Source: Kitasatospora viridis
Lineage (GTDB): Bacteria; Actinomycetota; Actinomycetes; Streptomycetales; Streptomycetaceae
DNA: 64,000 bases
Assembly: GCF_007829815.1 (NCBI RefSeq)
Contig: NZ_VIWT01000002.1
Span: 682,001 to 746,000, forward strand
Reading direction: 5' to 3'
A model generated the notes under the pieces. It made no database searches. It had not been told where the DNA came from and worked only from the letters and a program-made list of their open reading frames with translations. Both the position numbers and the translations under genes were made by a program. Shown here in pieces: positions 63,293 through 64,000 of the stretch (positions are counted from its first letter, which is position 1; each line of letters opens with the position of its first letter).

Positions 63293-64000
63293 TTCTTCGC
63301 TCCTCGGTAGCAGAGGGAGATCGCGGCACCGGCCAGCGCGACGGCGGCGCAGACCAGCCAGGAGTCGGTGTAGGCGCCGATCCGGGGCAGCGCCTGCCCG
63401 GCCGGGGTCCGGGCGGCGAAGATCGCCAGCACCACGGCGGCGCCGATCGACCCGCCGACGTTGATCAGCAGCTCGTTGATGCCGGACCCGACCGAGGTCT
63501 GCTCCGGCGGCACCGCCTCCACGGCCAGCGCCCGGGTGGCGTGCTGGAGCAGGCCGCTGCCCAGGCCCGCCACGGCGGTCGCGGTCAGGAACGGCACCAG
63601 CGCGGCGTGCGAGGCGAACTCCACGGCGTAGCCGGCGGCCATCAGCAGCGAGCCGGCCAGCAGCACCCAGCGGTCGGTGATCGCCCGGGCCAGCGCGGGC
63701 GCCAGCAGCGCGCCCAGGGTCAGCGCCAGCATGTTGGGCAGCATCGCCAGGCTGATCCCCAGCGGGTCCAGGCCCAGCCCGTAGCCGGCCTCGGCCTTCG
63801 CCGTCCCCAGGAAGACCGGGTTGGCGACCAGCAGCCCGAGCATCCCGAAGGTGAAGGTCAGCGCCACCAGCGAGACCACCACGACGTTGCGGTGCCGGAA
63901 CAGCCGCACGTCGATCATCGGCTCGGCGGTCCGCAGCTCCACCAGCACCCACAGCGCCGTCACCAGCGCGCCGCCGAGCAGACAGCCGAACGTGCGGGGC
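63289..64000 (-). CDS. MFS transporter, DHA2-like (C-terminal part; 5' end beyond right edge)
   Basis: The frame is open from the right edge to the stop at 63289, about 236 codons, with helices such as VVSLVALTFTFGMLGLLVAN, ISLAMLPNMLALTLGALLAP and WLVCAAVALAGAAISLCY. The segment ELRTAEPMIDVRLFRHRNVV is typical of the loop between helices 7 and 8 in 14-helix drug:H+ antiporters (DHA2), where EPMxDxxLFR is conserved. An internal GTG at 63963 is not the true start, since upstream codons (FGCLLGGALV) continue a membrane helix. Its stop overlaps the M20 gene start. Confidence 0.88.
   Translation of the reverse strand, partial: PRTFGCLLGGALVTALWVLVELRTAEPMIDVRLFRHRNVVVVSLVALTFTFGMLGLLVANPVFLGTAKAEAGYGLGLDPLGISLAMLPNMLALTLGALLAPALARAITDRWVLLAGSLLMAAGYAVEFASHAALVPFLTATAVAGLGSGLLQHATRALAVEAVPPEQTSVGSGINELLINVGGSIGAAVVLAIFAARTPAGQALPRIGAYTDSWLVCAAVALAGAAISLCYRGAKK

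Overview
The window is very GC-rich (roughly 72-75% by eye), with strong third-position G/C bias, GTG and TTG starts, 4-bp stop/start overlaps and several probable leaderless genes. Together with SigE-family and ECF41 sigma factors, a DUF397 protein, an RsbW-like kinase, AfsR-like NB-ARC/TPR architecture, NarL- and OmpR-type two-component systems and a secreted lectin, this points to a Streptomyces-like actinobacterium (Streptomyces, Kitasatospora or Streptacidiphilus). It looks like accessory chromosome: regulators, transporters and oxidoreductases plus several broken genes. I see no rRNA, tRNA, CRISPR array, integrase or intact insertion sequence.

Layout. 1-2.6 kb: two small genes, then an operon of an RsbW-like ATPase and two tiny proteins behind a GntR/UTRA regulator; matching inverted repeats lie in front of both units. 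2.9-6.2 kb: an orphan DUF397 protein, a mycothiol-dependent maleylpyruvate-isomerase-fold protein, a nitrilase-fold protein without the canonical Lys/Cys, and a hypothetical. 6.3-10.9 kb: ABC-2 exporter (one ATPase, two permeases) followed by a NarL-type two-component system. 11.0-13.0 kb: SigE-family sigma factor with an LCP protein. 13.1-18.5 kb: AHL-lactonase-like hydrolase, carboxylic acid reductase and its FadR-like regulator. 18.5-20 kb: secreted ricin-type lectin with a recent internal duplication. 20.4-28.7 kb: GT-C mannosyltransferase-like protein, NUDIX, APH-fold kinase, MDR oxidoreductase/TetR pair with two operators, methyltransferase, NCS1 transporter, GNAT, and relics of a methyltransferase and a dienelactone hydrolase.

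28.9-33.3 kb: DUF4132 protein coupled to a 36-codon ORF, then NmrA-like protein/TetR. 33.4-41.2 kb: the clearest pathway, an organosulfur uptake and desulfonation operon (lipoprotein, TauD-like dioxygenase, permease, ATPase, NtaA/DszA-type flavin monooxygenase, second TauD-like dioxygenase) preceded by a ROK regulator and a 31-codon leader ORF whose last sense codon is Cys. 41.4-43.8 kb: stand-alone AceE-like thiamine-diphosphate enzyme. 43.9-46.9 kb: decayed zone (GNAT relic, P450 remnant interrupted by a SMI1/KNR4 gene) and a secreted W-x(2)-IGGPA repeat protein. 46.9-49.9 kb: a STAND (NB-ARC/TPR) ATPase coupled to a two-helix membrane protein carrying related Gly-rich tracts; this is the best candidate for an undescribed two-gene system. 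50-53.3 kb: DUF2283, a small secreted protein, a HAD phosphatase and a minus-strand run of tiny genes, one apparently frameshifted twice.

53.4-64 kb: MDR oxidoreductase/AraC pair; ECF41 sigma factor and NDH-2-like oxidoreductase with a perfect CRP-type palindrome between them; a MurG-paralogue/NAD-epimerase operon divergent from an OmpR-type two-component system; an M20 amidohydrolase and the 3' part of an MFS transporter running off the right edge.
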